NCBI RefSeq assembly: GCF_004792515.1
Contig: NZ_CP038865.1
Coordinates: 1,682,501 to 1,746,500 of the forward strand
Direction of reading: 5' to 3'
Length of the DNA: 64,000 nt
From: Vagococcus xieshaowenii
GTDB lineage: Bacteria > Bacillota > Bacilli > Lactobacillales > Vagococcaceae
This document shows, in pieces, positions 15,301 through 25,100 of the stretch. Each line of letters starts with the position of its first letter. Position 1 is the first letter of the stretch. The position numbers were made by a program, and so were the translations under genes. The notes beneath the pieces were generated by a model, which saw nothing but the letters and a program-made list of their open reading frames with translations, was not told the origin of the DNA and searched no databases.

Positions 15301-16536
15301 TTATTTTTTCTTGGCTCTAGAAGGTTTCGCCTTTTTCTTATTAGCAGATGATTTTTTCGATTTGCTCTCTTTTTTATCTTTTTTCGGCTTTGTTTTTGGT
15401 TCTGCCGTTTTGGTTGGTGCAGTTAATGATAATCTGCCACCATATAAGAAAACTTCATGTAAGTCAGCACTTGCTTTTTGACTAACATTTTTCAAGTCTT
15501 TCATTTGATGATCGCTTAACAAGGTCAAGACATTTCCTTCACGGTTCATACGTCCCGTACGTCCACTTCTGTGAATATAACTTTCGGCACCATAAGGCAC
15601 ATCATAATGAATCACATAATCGACTTCCTGGAAGTCAAGTCCACGCGCACCTAAATCGGTTGTTAATAAGAATGGAACTTTCTTCTCATGGAAAGCTTGA
15701 ATGGCACGTTGACGTGCAAATTTATTTTGATCCGACGCTAATGAGGCATTTGCAACACCTTCGTACGTTAATTTATCTGAGACTGATCCCATATCTTGTA
15801 CTTCATTAAAGAAGACAATCGCACGCATTCCCTCTACGTGTGCTAAGCTCTTCAATACACTACCTCGTTTGCGTAGTGGGGTACGAATATAACCATGCAA
15901 AACGTCTGCTGCTTGTTCCCCTTGATCATTGGTCACATCAATTAGTTTAAAGTCACGTCGCACTAAGTCTCTAAAGCCCGCTTCCACGGTTTGACCAGTC
16001 GCTGAAATTCCTACTAATTGTGTTTGTTGTTGCAATCGTTTCAAAATATTTTGCGCTGCATTCAACTCTGAATGAGCGATTAATTGATCCACTTCATCCA
16101 GTACAATCGTTGTTAATAAATGCGCTTTGATTTTTTTCTGTTGGACTAATTCATACACACGTCCTGGTGTTCCAACAAGTACTTCTGGTTTGTCTTTTAA
16201 TTTTTCGATTTGACGTTTGATATTGGCTTGTCCAATAATCGGTTGTACTGAACACCCAACATCCCCTATCCATTCACGAATAACATCTGTCACCTGAATT
16301 GCTAACTCTTGTGTTGGTAATAACACTAATAACTGGTTACCTGCGTTAGGATCTAACCTTTCTAATAAAGGCAAGACATAGGCAATCGTTTTACCTGTTC
16401 CTGTTGGTGAAACACCTAGAATATGTTCGCCTTCTTTCAACGGTTCATAAAGTTTTTGTTGAATAGCGGTAGGATCTTGAAAGTTTTTTGCTTGCCATTT
16501 TTCTTGCCAAGCCTGTGATAATTGATTGATTTCCAT
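15301..16536 (-). CDS. DEAD-box RNA helicase, YfmL/CshB-like
   Basis: 411 residues with both RecA-like helicase domains. Q-region then motif I SPTGTGKT, Ia PTQEL, Ib TPGR, motif II DEVD in place of DEAD, III SAT, IV IVFFNE, V ARGLDF and VI HRSGRTGR. The C-terminus is a lysine-rich tail of about 45 residues (KKDKKESKSKKSS) suited to RNA binding. Probably helps ribosome assembly or RNA turnover, as in the short Bacillus helicases. The DEVD variant keeps both acidic residues. Separate from the regulator upstream. Confidence 0.85.
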   Translation of the reverse strand: MEINQLSQAWQEKWQAKNFQDPTAIQQKLYEPLKEGEHILGVSPTGTGKTIAYVLPLLERLDPNAGNQLLVLLPTQELAIQVTDVIREWIGDVGCSVQPIIGQANIKRQIEKLKDKPEVLVGTPGRVYELVQQKKIKAHLLTTIVLDEVDQLIAHSELNAAQNILKRLQQQTQLVGISATGQTVEAGFRDLVRRDFKLIDVTNDQGEQAADVLHGYIRTPLRKRGSVLKSLAHVEGMRAIVFFNEVQDMGSVSDKLTYEGVANASLASDQNKFARQRAIQAFHEKKVPFLLTTDLGARGLDFQEVDYVIHYDVPYGAESYIHRSGRTGRMNREGNVLTLLSDHQMKDLKNVSQKASADLHEVFLYGGRLSLTAPTKTAEPKTKPKKDKKESKSKKSSANKKKAKPSRAKKK

Positions 16537-16552
16537 ATAGTTAGTTTATCCT

Positions 16553-17551
16553 TTATTGTTTAATGTCTGCTGCAAATGTAATACCTTCTTGCATTCTTAA
16601 TTGTTCCATCACGTCATGCACGGTATGCATAATACTTAATAACTGACGATACTGTGCATCTTGTAAATCATTCTTTTTAATATATGTGGCAAAAGCTTTC
16701 GCTTCTTCAACCATCGGATTTTCCTCTTTACTAATAGGAATAGCCGTTGTTTCACCTGTTGTGTGGTCATACAAACTTACCTTTTCAATACTGTTAGTCG
16801 CATTCATACTAATAGTTTGTGTGTGCCCAATAATCTCAGATGGCAAGAAGCTGGTACTTGCTTTTCCGGTCATCATGTTAACATCAAAATCTTCGTAACG
16901 GAAAATCATGTGTCCGACTCCATCCACACCTGTTGGCAATTTTCTTGCAAAATAATGAACTTCTCGTGGTTTACCAAACCAAGCAACTGCTGAATAGACG
17001 AGGTACACACCTAAATCCATCAACGCACCACCAGAAAATTTTGGTGAAAAAATATTAGGCTCTTCACCTGCAACCACCTGATCATAACGTGAAGAATACT
17101 TCATAAAACTAAAATTAGCCGCTACAATCGGTTCAAGCGCCGGAATCATTTCAGCAACTTGTTTGAAGTTCGCTTCATGGATATTACGTGCAGCTTCAAA
17201 ATAAAACACACCCTGCGTATCTGCTAATTGATGTAGTTCTTCTAATTCACTTAAACGAGAAACAGCTGGTTTCTCAGTAATAACATGCTTACCTGCTAAT
17301 ATCGCTTGCTTAGCTTGTTCATAATGCAAACTATTTGGGGACGCAATATAAACAACCTCAAGTTCGCTATCATTAAAAAATTCCCCTAAATTCGTGTACA
17401 CATTAGTTTGTTCAAACGGTTCACCAAATGTCACTCCTGAATCAATCGAACGAGAATAAATACTGTGTAATTCAAATTCTTTTGTTGTAATAGCCGCGTC
17501 AACAAATTGATGGGTAATCCAGTTTGTTCCGATAATACCTAATTTTAACAT
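16553..17551 (-). CDS. Gfo/Idh/MocA family NAD(P)-dependent oxidoreductase
   Basis: 332 residues. The Rossmann start LKLGIIGTNWITHQFV, then VYIASPNSLHYEQAK and the EKPAVS motif with the conserved lysine, mark the family. The C-terminal half is the alpha/beta substrate domain (GGALMDLGVYLVYSAVAWFG). The ATG at 17551 has GAGGAG 8 nt upstream; the in-frame GTG three codons earlier touches that site and is unlikely. Substrate unknown: sugars, inositols or related polyols are typical for the family. Confidence 0.88.
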   Translation of the reverse strand: MLKLGIIGTNWITHQFVDAAITTKEFELHSIYSRSIDSGVTFGEPFEQTNVYTNLGEFFNDSELEVVYIASPNSLHYEQAKQAILAGKHVITEKPAVSRLSELEELHQLADTQGVFYFEAARNIHEANFKQVAEMIPALEPIVAANFSFMKYSSRYDQVVAGEEPNIFSPKFSGGALMDLGVYLVYSAVAWFGKPREVHYFARKLPTGVDGVGHMIFRYEDFDVNMMTGKASTSFLPSEIIGHTQTISMNATNSIEKVSLYDHTTGETTAIPISKEENPMVEEAKAFATYIKKNDLQDAQYRQLLSIMHTVHDVMEQLRMQEGITFAADIKQ

Positions 17552-17705
17552 AATGCACACTCCTCAAATTCTTATTCTCTTTATTATACACTAATTTAGA
17601 GACGAATAAAAAAGATAATCCAATCGTTAACAGTAAACAAAAACACCATCATTTATAATAAAACTAACTTAGCAAAATGATGTATTAGCACGTAATTCTT
17701 GATAC

Positions 17706-17750
17706 AAAAATACCGACTAACCAAGTAGAATGATCATTTGGTCAGTCGGT
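17706..17750 (-). terminator. Terminator after glnQ
   Basis: A 13-bp stem ACCGACTAACCAA/TTGGTCAGTCGGT (one G-T-type mismatch) with T-runs on both sides, immediately downstream of the glnQ stop. 17561-17705 shows nothing else recognisable. Confidence 0.8.
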
Positions 17751-17755
17751 GTTTT

Positions 17756-18487
17756 TTATAAGACTTTATCTAAGAAATTTTTCGTTCTTTCATTTTGTGG
17801 ATTTGTGAAGATTTGTTCTGGTGTAGTATCTTCTAAAATTTGACCTTCGTCAATAAAAATCACACGGTCAGCTACTTCTCTTGCGAACCCCATTTCATGG
17901 GTAACAATAACCATCGTCATTCCCTTATGTGCTAATTTCTTCATAACGTTCAACACATCTCCTACCATCTCCGGATCTAAAGCAGACGTAGGTTCGTCAA
18001 ACAACATAATATCTGGATTCATTGCTAAAGCTCTCGCGATAGCCACACGTTGTTTTTGTCCACCTGAAAGTGATTTTGGATATGCCTCACTTTTGTCAGA
18101 CAAACCAACTGTGTCTAACAAGTCGATGGCTTTTTTTTGCGCCTCTTCTTTGGTCAGTTTACCAAGGTCTACAGGAGCTAGTGTAATATTTTCGATAACT
18201 GATAGATGTGGGAATAAATTAAAATGTTGGAAAACCATCCCGATATGCTGACGAACTAAATTAATATCGGTGCTATCATCGGCAATATTAACACCATCAA
18301 TAATGACTTCTCCCTTATCAATTTTTTCTAGTCGATTTAAACAACGTAAAAATGTTGATTTACCTGAGCCTGATGGTCCAATAACGCAAACCACTTCTCC
18401 TTCATTAATTGACAAGTTAATACCTTTTAAGACTTCATTGTCATGGAATTGTTTTCGTAAGTTTTCTACTAAAATTTTCTCAGCCAA
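17756..18487 (-). CDS. glnQ: Glutamine/glutamate ABC transporter ATP-binding protein GlnQ
   Basis: 243 residues, the cytoplasmic ATPase of a polar amino-acid importer. Walker [11 protein letters not shown]-loop [10 protein letters not shown], signature [14 protein letters not shown], Walker [13 protein letters not shown] and H-loop VTHEMGFA are all intact. The start codon is TTG, lying directly beside the TAA of glnP, with GAAGGTGA 6 nt upstream. It is co-transcribed with and translationally coupled to the fused permease/binding protein. Confidence 0.93.
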   Translation of the reverse strand: MAEKILVENLRKQFHDNEVLKGINLSINEGEVVCVIGPSGSGKSTFLRCLNRLEKIDKGEVIIDGVNIADDSTDINLVRQHIGMVFQHFNLFPHLSVIENITLAPVDLGKLTKEEAQKKAIDLLDTVGLSDKSEAYPKSLSGGQKQRVAIARALAMNPDIMLFDEPTSALDPEMVGDVLNVMKKLAHKGMTMVIVTHEMGFAREVADRVIFIDEGQILEDTTPEQIFTNPQNERTKNFLDKVL

Positions 18488-20653
18488 TTAATTCACCTTC
18501 TTTTCTAAACGTTTAGCAAATTTGGTTAACGCTGTAATAACGATAAAGTACAGTAACGCAATTAGGAAATACACCGTTGTTGCTTGTAAGTTACGGGCAA
18601 CGATGATTTTTCCTGCTTGTAATAATTCGATTAAACCAATCGCTGAAAGGATCGTCGTATCTTTTAAGGAAATAACAAATTGGTTAACAAATGATGGAAT
18701 CATCACTCTAAAGGCTTGAGGTAAGATTACTCGTTTCATTGTCTTACCATAAGATAATCCTAGACTTCGTGCAGCCTCCATTTGACCTTTATCCACGGCA
18801 TTAATCCCGCCACGAACAATTTCAGATATATAAGCACTAGCGTTTAAGGTCAACGTAATAATCCCTGCAACAAATACTGGAATTTTAGCACCTATTAATC
18901 CTGGTAAACCGAAGTAAATAAAGAATGCTAATACCATTAGTGGAATACCACGTACAATATCAACGAAAATCATTGAAATCCCTCTTAAAACAGCACTTGG
19001 TGATACGCTAAACAGTCCTAAGATTACACCTAATACTAACGCTAAAACAAATGAAATTAAGGTTAATAATAAGGTCATCCCTAAACCTTTTAATAAACGT
19101 TGCCAGTTATTTTTAACTACGCCCATAAAAGTACTCTCATCTACCTTATCTGCTTTTTGTTCGTCGTCTTCTTTTCCAAGGTAGGCACCTACAATTTGGT
19201 CATACTCACCCGTACGTTTTAATTCAGCTAATCCTTCGTTAAACATCGCGATTAATTCAGGATTCTTACCTTTTTTAACAGCAAAGCCATAAGAACCGCC
19301 TTCTTCGCGAGCAACCGGTGTTTTAAGTAATTTCCCTTGGTTGATACCATAATCAGTAATTGGATAATCGTCCATGAATGCTTCTACAGCACCTACTTCT
19401 AGTGCTGAATGCATCGCATCTGTTGTGTCTAGATACTTAATTTTGTAACCATATTTAGCTTCATTCTTTTCTAAGAAATCCGCACTTTCAGTTCCTATTT
19501 TGGCTGCGATTGTTTTGCCTTTTAAGTCTTCATAAGATGTAATATCCTTATTATCTTGTGCAATCGCTAATTGGATACCACTTTGGAAATAAGGTTCTGA
19601 AAAATCAAACTTCTTCTCACGCTCATCCGTCATCGTCATTCCAGCAATCACACCATCTACTTGATCGGATTCAACCGCTTGAATCGCCGAACTAAAACCA
19701 ATATAGTTCATTTCAATGTTAAACCCTTGCATATCTGCAATACGATTGATTAAATCAACATCAATCCCTACATACTCACCGTCAGCATTTTGGAATTCAA
19801 ATGGTGCAAACGTTGAATCACTCGCAATAACATATTTGTCTTTTTTCGGTGTGATTTTTTTCATTTTAGTTGTTGCTGATGCATCATCTGCACCGCTTGC
19901 GATATATTTAGCTAAAATTTTGTCATACGTTCCATTTTCTTTTACTTCTTTTAAACCTTCATTGAATAACTTCAATAGCTCTTTATTTTCACCTTTTTTA
20001 ACAGCGAATCCATATGAACTACCTGTCACTTTATCTCCTACAAATTGTAAGGCTTGTCCTTGACTAATGGCATAACCTAAAACAGGATAGTCATCATAAA
20101 TAGCATCTGCTTCGCCATTCTTTAACGCTTGATAAAGACCAGTTGCATCGTCAAAGTTCTTCACTTTGTATCCATATTTTTTTTGGTTTTCCTCAACATA
20201 TGTAGCACTTTCTGTTCCAACTTTAGTGGCTACTGTCTTTCCTTTTAAATCTTCCAATCCTTTAATCTTGTCATTCCCTTTTTTTACCGCCATTTGAATA
20301 CCACTATCAAAATACGGATCTGAAAAGTCAAATGATTTCTTACGTTCGTCGGTAATACTCATCCCAGCGATCATAGCATCAATTTGTTTTGATTGGACTG
20401 CTTGAATAGAACTATCAAATCCTAAAGGTTTTAACTCCACATCAAAGCCTTTACTTTTGGCAATCGTATTTAATAAATCAATATCGATGCCCTCATACTC
20501 GCCTTTATCATTTTGAAATTCAAATGGTGCGAATGTAATGTCAGTTCCAATATCATACGTCTTTGCCTGAGTCTGAGAGGGATACCCCACTATAATTGCT
20601 GCAAACGTGATAAGTATACTGTAAAATGTGAGAATTTTTTTATTAAATTCCAT
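18488..20653 (-). CDS. glnP: Glutamine ABC transporter GlnP, two binding domains fused to permease
   Basis: 721 residues. A signal sequence (1-30) is followed by two tandem SBP_bac_3 domains (about 31-255 and 270-495). Each has the family motifs FAPFEFQN, GIDIDL or GIDVDL, DAMIAGMS or DGVIAGMT and FDFSDPYF or FDFSEPYF. A type-I permease domain follows (about 510-721), with the EAA-type loop EAARSLGLSYGKTMKRVILPQA. This layout is that of Lactococcus GlnP, which uptakes glutamine, glutamate and asparagine with differing affinities at the two sites. The ATG at 20653 fits AGGGGGA 8 nt upstream better than upstream in-frame starts. Confidence 0.93.
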   Translation of the reverse strand: MEFNKKILTFYSILITFAAIIVGYPSQTQAKTYDIGTDITFAPFEFQNDKGEYEGIDIDLLNTIAKSKGFDVELKPLGFDSSIQAVQSKQIDAMIAGMSITDERKKSFDFSDPYFDSGIQMAVKKGNDKIKGLEDLKGKTVATKVGTESATYVEENQKKYGYKVKNFDDATGLYQALKNGEADAIYDDYPVLGYAISQGQALQFVGDKVTGSSYGFAVKKGENKELLKLFNEGLKEVKENGTYDKILAKYIASGADDASATTKMKKITPKKDKYVIASDSTFAPFEFQNADGEYVGIDVDLINRIADMQGFNIEMNYIGFSSAIQAVESDQVDGVIAGMTMTDEREKKFDFSEPYFQSGIQLAIAQDNKDITSYEDLKGKTIAAKIGTESADFLEKNEAKYGYKIKYLDTTDAMHSALEVGAVEAFMDDYPITDYGINQGKLLKTPVAREEGGSYGFAVKKGKNPELIAMFNEGLAELKRTGEYDQIVGAYLGKEDDEQKADKVDESTFMGVVKNNWQRLLKGLGMTLLLTLISFVLALVLGVILGLFSVSPSAVLRGISMIFVDIVRGIPLMVLAFFIYFGLPGLIGAKIPVFVAGIITLTLNASAYISEIVRGGINAVDKGQMEAARSLGLSYGKTMKRVILPQAFRVMIPSFVNQFVISLKDTTILSAIGLIELLQAGKIIVARNLQATTVYFLIALLYFIVITALTKFAKRLEKKVN

Positions 20654-21003
20654 GTACATATTCCCCCTGTGTTTTTCTTTTTTTCTAATCAATGTCTAAT
20701 TATATAATAAATAAATTCAGGTTAGCAAGTCTAACCAATCATTATATACCAACACTTACTTTTTTTTACAAAAAAAGAAAGAAAATGAACAATGTTTTTT
20801 CCTATTTATTTTCTAATAATATAACCTTATATTTTTTCATATTCCACTTATAAAACAACATAGTAAACGCTTTTCCAAGAACATACAATTTAATTTTCTT
20901 TTTTAAAATCACGTGTTATTGAAAAAGAAAAAATATAACTATACCATTTCTAATTTTTTTTAATATTTAACTAGTCTAAGCACGAATCTTCTAATCTAAA
21001 CAA

Positions 21004-21037
21004 AAAGAAGCTGTGACAAATAATCTGTCACAGCTCC
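21004..21037 (-). terminator. Terminator of TGTGACA family, after the ABC exporter
   Basis: Stem AGCTGTGACA/TGTCACAGCT with a short loop and an A-run to the left (T-tail on the minus strand). It lies about 90 bp downstream of the exporter stop codon. The remainder of 20693-21003 is AT-rich upstream sequence of glnP, with one small hairpin (GGTTAG/CTAACC) and no recognised operator. Confidence 0.82.
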
Positions 21038-21128
21038 TCTTCTCTAATAACATTATTACAAAAATCGCTTCTTCTTAAATCTAGAAAATAAATACTTTTA
21101 TCACAATTTCCAATACAACTTTTTGATA

Positions 21129-22889
21129 CTATTCTTTTCCATCAGCAAATTGACTATTATATAATTTTTTATAAAAACCATTTTGCGCTAGCAATTGATC
21201 ATGTGTGCCTTTTTCGATAATGGTTCCTTGATCCATCACAAGAATCAAATCAGCTTCTTTAATAGTTGATAGACGATGGGCAATCACAAAGCTTGTTCGC
21301 CCTTGCATGACTTTTTGCATGGCTTTTTGAATTAATAATTCTAATCGCGTGTCAACCGAACTTGTCGCTTCATCAAGAATAAGAATTTTAGGATCTGATA
21401 GCAAGGCACGTGCAATCGTTAATAATTGCTTTTGTCCTAGCGATACATTATCAGCTTCTTCATCAATTTTCATTTTGTATCCTTCTGGCATTGTACGAAT
21501 AAAATGATCGACATTTGCTGCTTTTGCTGCATCAACCACTTCATAATCCGTTGCATCTAGCTTACCAAAACGAATATTTTCCATAATAGTATCGTGATAC
21601 AGCCAAGCATCTTGTAAAACCATACCAAATAATGAACGGACATCTTCTCGCTTCATGTCTTTGGTATCTACCCCATCAATTTTGATAGCACCTCCTGTCA
21701 CATCATAAAAACGCATCAAGAGATTAATCAACGTCGTTTTCCCCGCACCTGTTGGGCCAACAATCGCTACCATCTGACCAGGTGTCACATCAAAATTCAA
21801 GTTCTCAATTAACGGCTTGTTCGGCTCATAACTAAAGCTGACATTTTCAAAAGAAACTGCCCCTTGAATATTATCCGCTAGAGCAGAAACATCACTTAGT
21901 TCCTGTTCTTCTGATTCATCTAATACTTCAAAAATACGTTTAGTTGAAGCTGTTGCTCCTTGAATAACCGCTGACAACTGTGTCACTTGTCCCATTGGCT
22001 GATTTAATTGCCATACATATTGAATAAAGGCCTGTAAATTACCTAATGTAATCGTTTTGCTGATTACTAAGAAACCGCCTAGAACCGCTACAACAATATA
22101 AACCAAATACGCTGTTAATTGGACTAACGGCATCATTAAGCCTGAAATAAACGATGACTTAAAGCCATATTCTGATAATTTATGACTCGTTACTTTAAAC
22201 TTCTCATAATTATCTTTTTCACGACCAAATAATTTCAAGACGGCAAATCCGGTCATATTCTCTTGCACATAACTATTCAAGTCACCTAAAGCCGCTTGTT
22301 GCGCTTTAAAGTATTGTTGCGATTTATTAACAATCACTTTTGAAATAATAATCGAAGCTGGGATCATTAACATCGCTAACCAGGCTAACTTGGGATTAAT
22401 CTTAAACATCATAAAGATTGCTGATACCATCCCAATTGCTGCTGAGATAATACGTAATAGACTTTGTTGTAGTGCGTTGGTTAAAGAATCGACATCATTT
22501 GTCATTCTAGATAAAATATCCCCACGCTGATGTGTATCAAAATAAGCAACTGGCAAACGATTAATTTTATGTGAAATATCTCGTCGTAAGTCACGCATTG
22601 ACCGTTGAACGACCCTTGACATTAACGCATTTGACCCGAAATAACAAACATTACAAATAAACGACATAAAGGTAATAACCAATAATATTTTAACGATATA
22701 ATCAAAATCAATGGCTTGTTTTTGTGCAATATTTTGCGCAATTCTTGTAGTTGGTAATCCTACCACAACAGGAAACAGTGCATTGATGATGGTTGCTGTC
22801 ACCTCGCATAGGATAGCCAAGAAGAAGCCGACTTTATACAACCGAAGATAGGACCATAATCGTTTTAATGAATTCAATGTATTAGCCAT
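21129..22889 (-). CDS. Heterodimeric ABC exporter subunit (EfrB/LmrD-like)
   Basis: 586 residues: an N-terminal six-helix exporter domain (about 1-320), then a nucleotide-binding domain with Walker A GPTGAGKTTLI, signature VSLGQKQ (degenerate, usually SGGQ), Walker B ILILDEATSSVD with the catalytic Glu, and IAHRLSTI. It overlaps its partner gene by 8 bp. Together with the partner, which lacks the catalytic Glu, this gives the one-canonical/one-degenerate site pattern of heterodimeric multidrug exporters such as EfrAB, LmrCD and BmrCD. Substrate unknown; drugs or peptides are possible. Confidence 0.88.
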   Translation of the reverse strand: MANTLNSLKRLWSYLRLYKVGFFLAILCEVTATIINALFPVVVGLPTTRIAQNIAQKQAIDFDYIVKILLVITFMSFICNVCYFGSNALMSRVVQRSMRDLRRDISHKINRLPVAYFDTHQRGDILSRMTNDVDSLTNALQQSLLRIISAAIGMVSAIFMMFKINPKLAWLAMLMIPASIIISKVIVNKSQQYFKAQQAALGDLNSYVQENMTGFAVLKLFGREKDNYEKFKVTSHKLSEYGFKSSFISGLMMPLVQLTAYLVYIVVAVLGGFLVISKTITLGNLQAFIQYVWQLNQPMGQVTQLSAVIQGATASTKRIFEVLDESEEQELSDVSALADNIQGAVSFENVSFSYEPNKPLIENLNFDVTPGQMVAIVGPTGAGKTTLINLLMRFYDVTGGAIKIDGVDTKDMKREDVRSLFGMVLQDAWLYHDTIMENIRFGKLDATDYEVVDAAKAANVDHFIRTMPEGYKMKIDEEADNVSLGQKQLLTIARALLSDPKILILDEATSSVDTRLELLIQKAMQKVMQGRTSFVIAHRLSTIKEADLILVMDQGTIIEKGTHDQLLAQNGFYKKLYNSQFADGKE

Positions 22890-24615
22890 TTAGCAACTCC
22901 TCCTGACTTAATTGTGAAGAAGCAATATCATAATATATATCATTACTTTCTAGTAGCTCACGGTGTGTGCCTTGACCGACTACTTCCCCTTCGTTTAATA
23001 CGATGATCTTATCGGCATCCATTATGGTACTTACGCGTTGCGCGACAATCAAGACAGTACTATTTGTGACTTCTGCTTTTAATTGCTGACGTAACTGTGC
23101 ATCTGTTGCATAGTCAAGTGCTGAAAAACTGTCATCAAACACATAGATAGCTGGCTTTCTAATAAGCGCTCTGGCGATGGCTAACCGTTGCTTTTGACCA
23201 CCTGAGAAATTACTTCCCCCTTCAGAAACGACTTCATCTAAACCCTTCTCTTTTTTAGACACAAAGTCTGTTGCTTGAGCGATAGCCAATGCTTCTGCTA
23301 ATTCTTCTTCCGTAGCATCAGGTTTCCCAAACAATAAATTATCTCGAATCGTTCCACTAAACAACAAGGCTTTTTGCGGAATGTAGCCAATTTTCTCACG
23401 CAAGCTCGGTAAATAGTAATCTTTGACGTTGACACCATCGATTAATATTTCACCTTTGGTTACATCATAGAAACGTGGTAACAGCTGGATTAACGTTGAT
23501 TTCCCACTTCCTGTACTTCCAATAAAAGCGACCGTTTCTCCTGGTTTTGCTTCAAAGCTGACATTTCGGATGACGGGACTTTCCGTCTCTTCGTATGCAA
23601 AGCTAACGTTATGAAAGGCAATGACACCTTGTGTTTTAGTTTCCTTGATACCTTCTTCATTAATTAAAATATCAGATTTTGCATCTAATACTTCTTGAAT
23701 ACGATTAGCAGAAACTTCCGCACGTGGAAACATCATAAAGACTGACGCAAACATCATGAATGAAAATAGTGCATGAAATATATACTCAATAAAGGCCACT
23801 AATGACCCCACTTGTAAACTACCTGCCTCAATTTGTTTAGCGCCTACCCAAATTAAAACGACCATTACGATATTAAATACTAAGAAAAACGCTGGTTGAG
23901 ACGTAGACATTAAGGTATACAAATTAATAGAATTCTTTGTATATTTTTCGTTAACTTTCTTAAAACGTGACTCTTGAAACTTTTCATTAACAAATGCTCG
24001 CACTACTCGTAAGCCTGTTAAATTTTCGCGTACAATACGATTAATTTTGTCCAAACTACTTTGTTGTCGTTTAGATAATGGTTCTGAAAACTTGGCTATG
24101 ACATACACACCTAAAATCAGTATAGGTAAACACATTAAAACATACTTTGCTAAGGACGCATTCTGACTAACAATCATCACCATACTACCAATAAACATCA
24201 TTGGGGTCATAAATCCGGTTCTAAGAACCATACCTAAAAAGAGCATCACTTGATAAGCATCATTTGTGATTCGTGTAATCAGTGAAGAGACACCTAATTG
24301 TTCGTATTCATGATGACTAAAGGTTTGAACATTACGGTACATATCATCACGAATATCCATGACAATTAAGGTCGTTAAACGTGAACCCACGTATGTTAAC
24401 CCCAAATGCAAGACCATCCCAACTGCTGTTACCAACAACATTAGTAGACCAATTTTTTTGACATAGTTGGTATCATTTTCAAGTATCCCTTTGTCTATCA
24501 TAGATGCTAATAGTGTGGGCAACCCCAGCTCAATCATGATAAAACCAAACACACACAAGAAATTTAAGAATAATAATTTCTTATGTTTTAATGTATAACG
24601 CAACATTAATTTCAT
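22882..24615 (-). CDS. Heterodimeric ABC exporter subunit (EfrA/LmrC-like)
   Basis: 577 residues: six-helix exporter domain, then nucleotide-binding domain with Walker A GSTGSGKSTLI, intact signature FSGGQKQRLAIARA, but Walker B IYVFDDSFSALD, where Asp replaces the catalytic Glu. This asymmetry, complementary to the partner at 21129-22889, is the mark of a heterodimer. GGGAGTG ribosome site upstream. It is the first gene of the pair. Confidence 0.88.
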   Translation of the reverse strand: MKLMLRYTLKHKKLLFLNFLCVFGFIMIELGLPTLLASMIDKGILENDTNYVKKIGLLMLLVTAVGMVLHLGLTYVGSRLTTLIVMDIRDDMYRNVQTFSHHEYEQLGVSSLITRITNDAYQVMLFLGMVLRTGFMTPMMFIGSMVMIVSQNASLAKYVLMCLPILILGVYVIAKFSEPLSKRQQSSLDKINRIVRENLTGLRVVRAFVNEKFQESRFKKVNEKYTKNSINLYTLMSTSQPAFFLVFNIVMVVLIWVGAKQIEAGSLQVGSLVAFIEYIFHALFSFMMFASVFMMFPRAEVSANRIQEVLDAKSDILINEEGIKETKTQGVIAFHNVSFAYEETESPVIRNVSFEAKPGETVAFIGSTGSGKSTLIQLLPRFYDVTKGEILIDGVNVKDYYLPSLREKIGYIPQKALLFSGTIRDNLLFGKPDATEEELAEALAIAQATDFVSKKEKGLDEVVSEGGSNFSGGQKQRLAIARALIRKPAIYVFDDSFSALDYATDAQLRQQLKAEVTNSTVLIVAQRVSTIMDADKIIVLNEGEVVGQGTHRELLESNDIYYDIASSQLSQEELLNG

Positions 24616-24775
24616 TTCGTCACTCCCTTTCCTTATTCACTGCTTCTCTTCCATCTTATCACATCAAACGGGGTCTTCTCATCTTTTTATAATAATGATT
24701 TATTAGCGACTTAGCGTCCTTTCTATACTTATTTGGTCAAATATGATAAAATGACTATGACTTTCGTGAACAAGA

Positions 24776-24824
24776 AGTCGTTATTAGACGGTATTTAAGT
24801 GAACTAACGACTGTTTTATTTTTT
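24776..24824 (+). terminator. First terminator-like hairpin in the rpoY-rnjA leader
   Basis: Stem AGTCGTTA/TAACGACT with a 21-nt loop, followed by GTTTTATTTTTT. It lies about 60 bp upstream of rpoY and downstream of an AT-rich region that should hold the promoter. Possible attenuator. Confidence 0.55.
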
Positions 24825-24831
24825 ACAACTT

Positions 24832-24855
24832 AATAGGTAATCAGACCTATTTTTT
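24832..24855 (+). terminator. Second terminator-like hairpin in the rpoY-rnjA leader
   Basis: Stem AATAGGT/ACCTATT with a 6-nt loop and six T at 24850-24855, only 10 bp before the rpoY ribosome site. With the preceding hairpin it forms a tandem attenuator-like arrangement. Confidence 0.55.
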
Positions 24856-24883
24856 AATATTATAGAAGGAGTGTGGACATTAC

Positions 24884-25099
24884 ATGATCTACAAAGTTTA
24901 TTATCAAGAATTAAAAACACAAAACCCTAAAAGAGAGCAAACAAAATCTCTTTATTTAGAAGCTGAAAACGAGCGTGCAGCCCGTCAATTGGTTGAAGAC
25001 AACACAGCATTTAATATTGAATTCGTTCAATTATTAGACGACAATCATTTGGCATACGAAAAGGAAAACGCTGAGTTTACATTAATGGAGTTTAACTAA
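24884..25099 (+). CDS. rpoY: RNA polymerase epsilon subunit RpoY
   Basis: 71 residues, starting [18 protein letters not shown] and matching the small DUF1447/YkzG family now known as RpoY, a Firmicute-specific RNA polymerase subunit that binds near the secondary-channel jaw. It sits directly before rnjA (1 nt gap), the standard Firmicute order. AAGGAG lies upstream at slightly long spacing (12 nt). Confidence 0.93.
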   Translation: MIYKVYYQELKTQNPKREQTKSLYLEAENERAARQLVEDNTAFNIEFVQLLDDNHLAYEKENAEFTLMEFN

Positions 25100-25100
25100 T

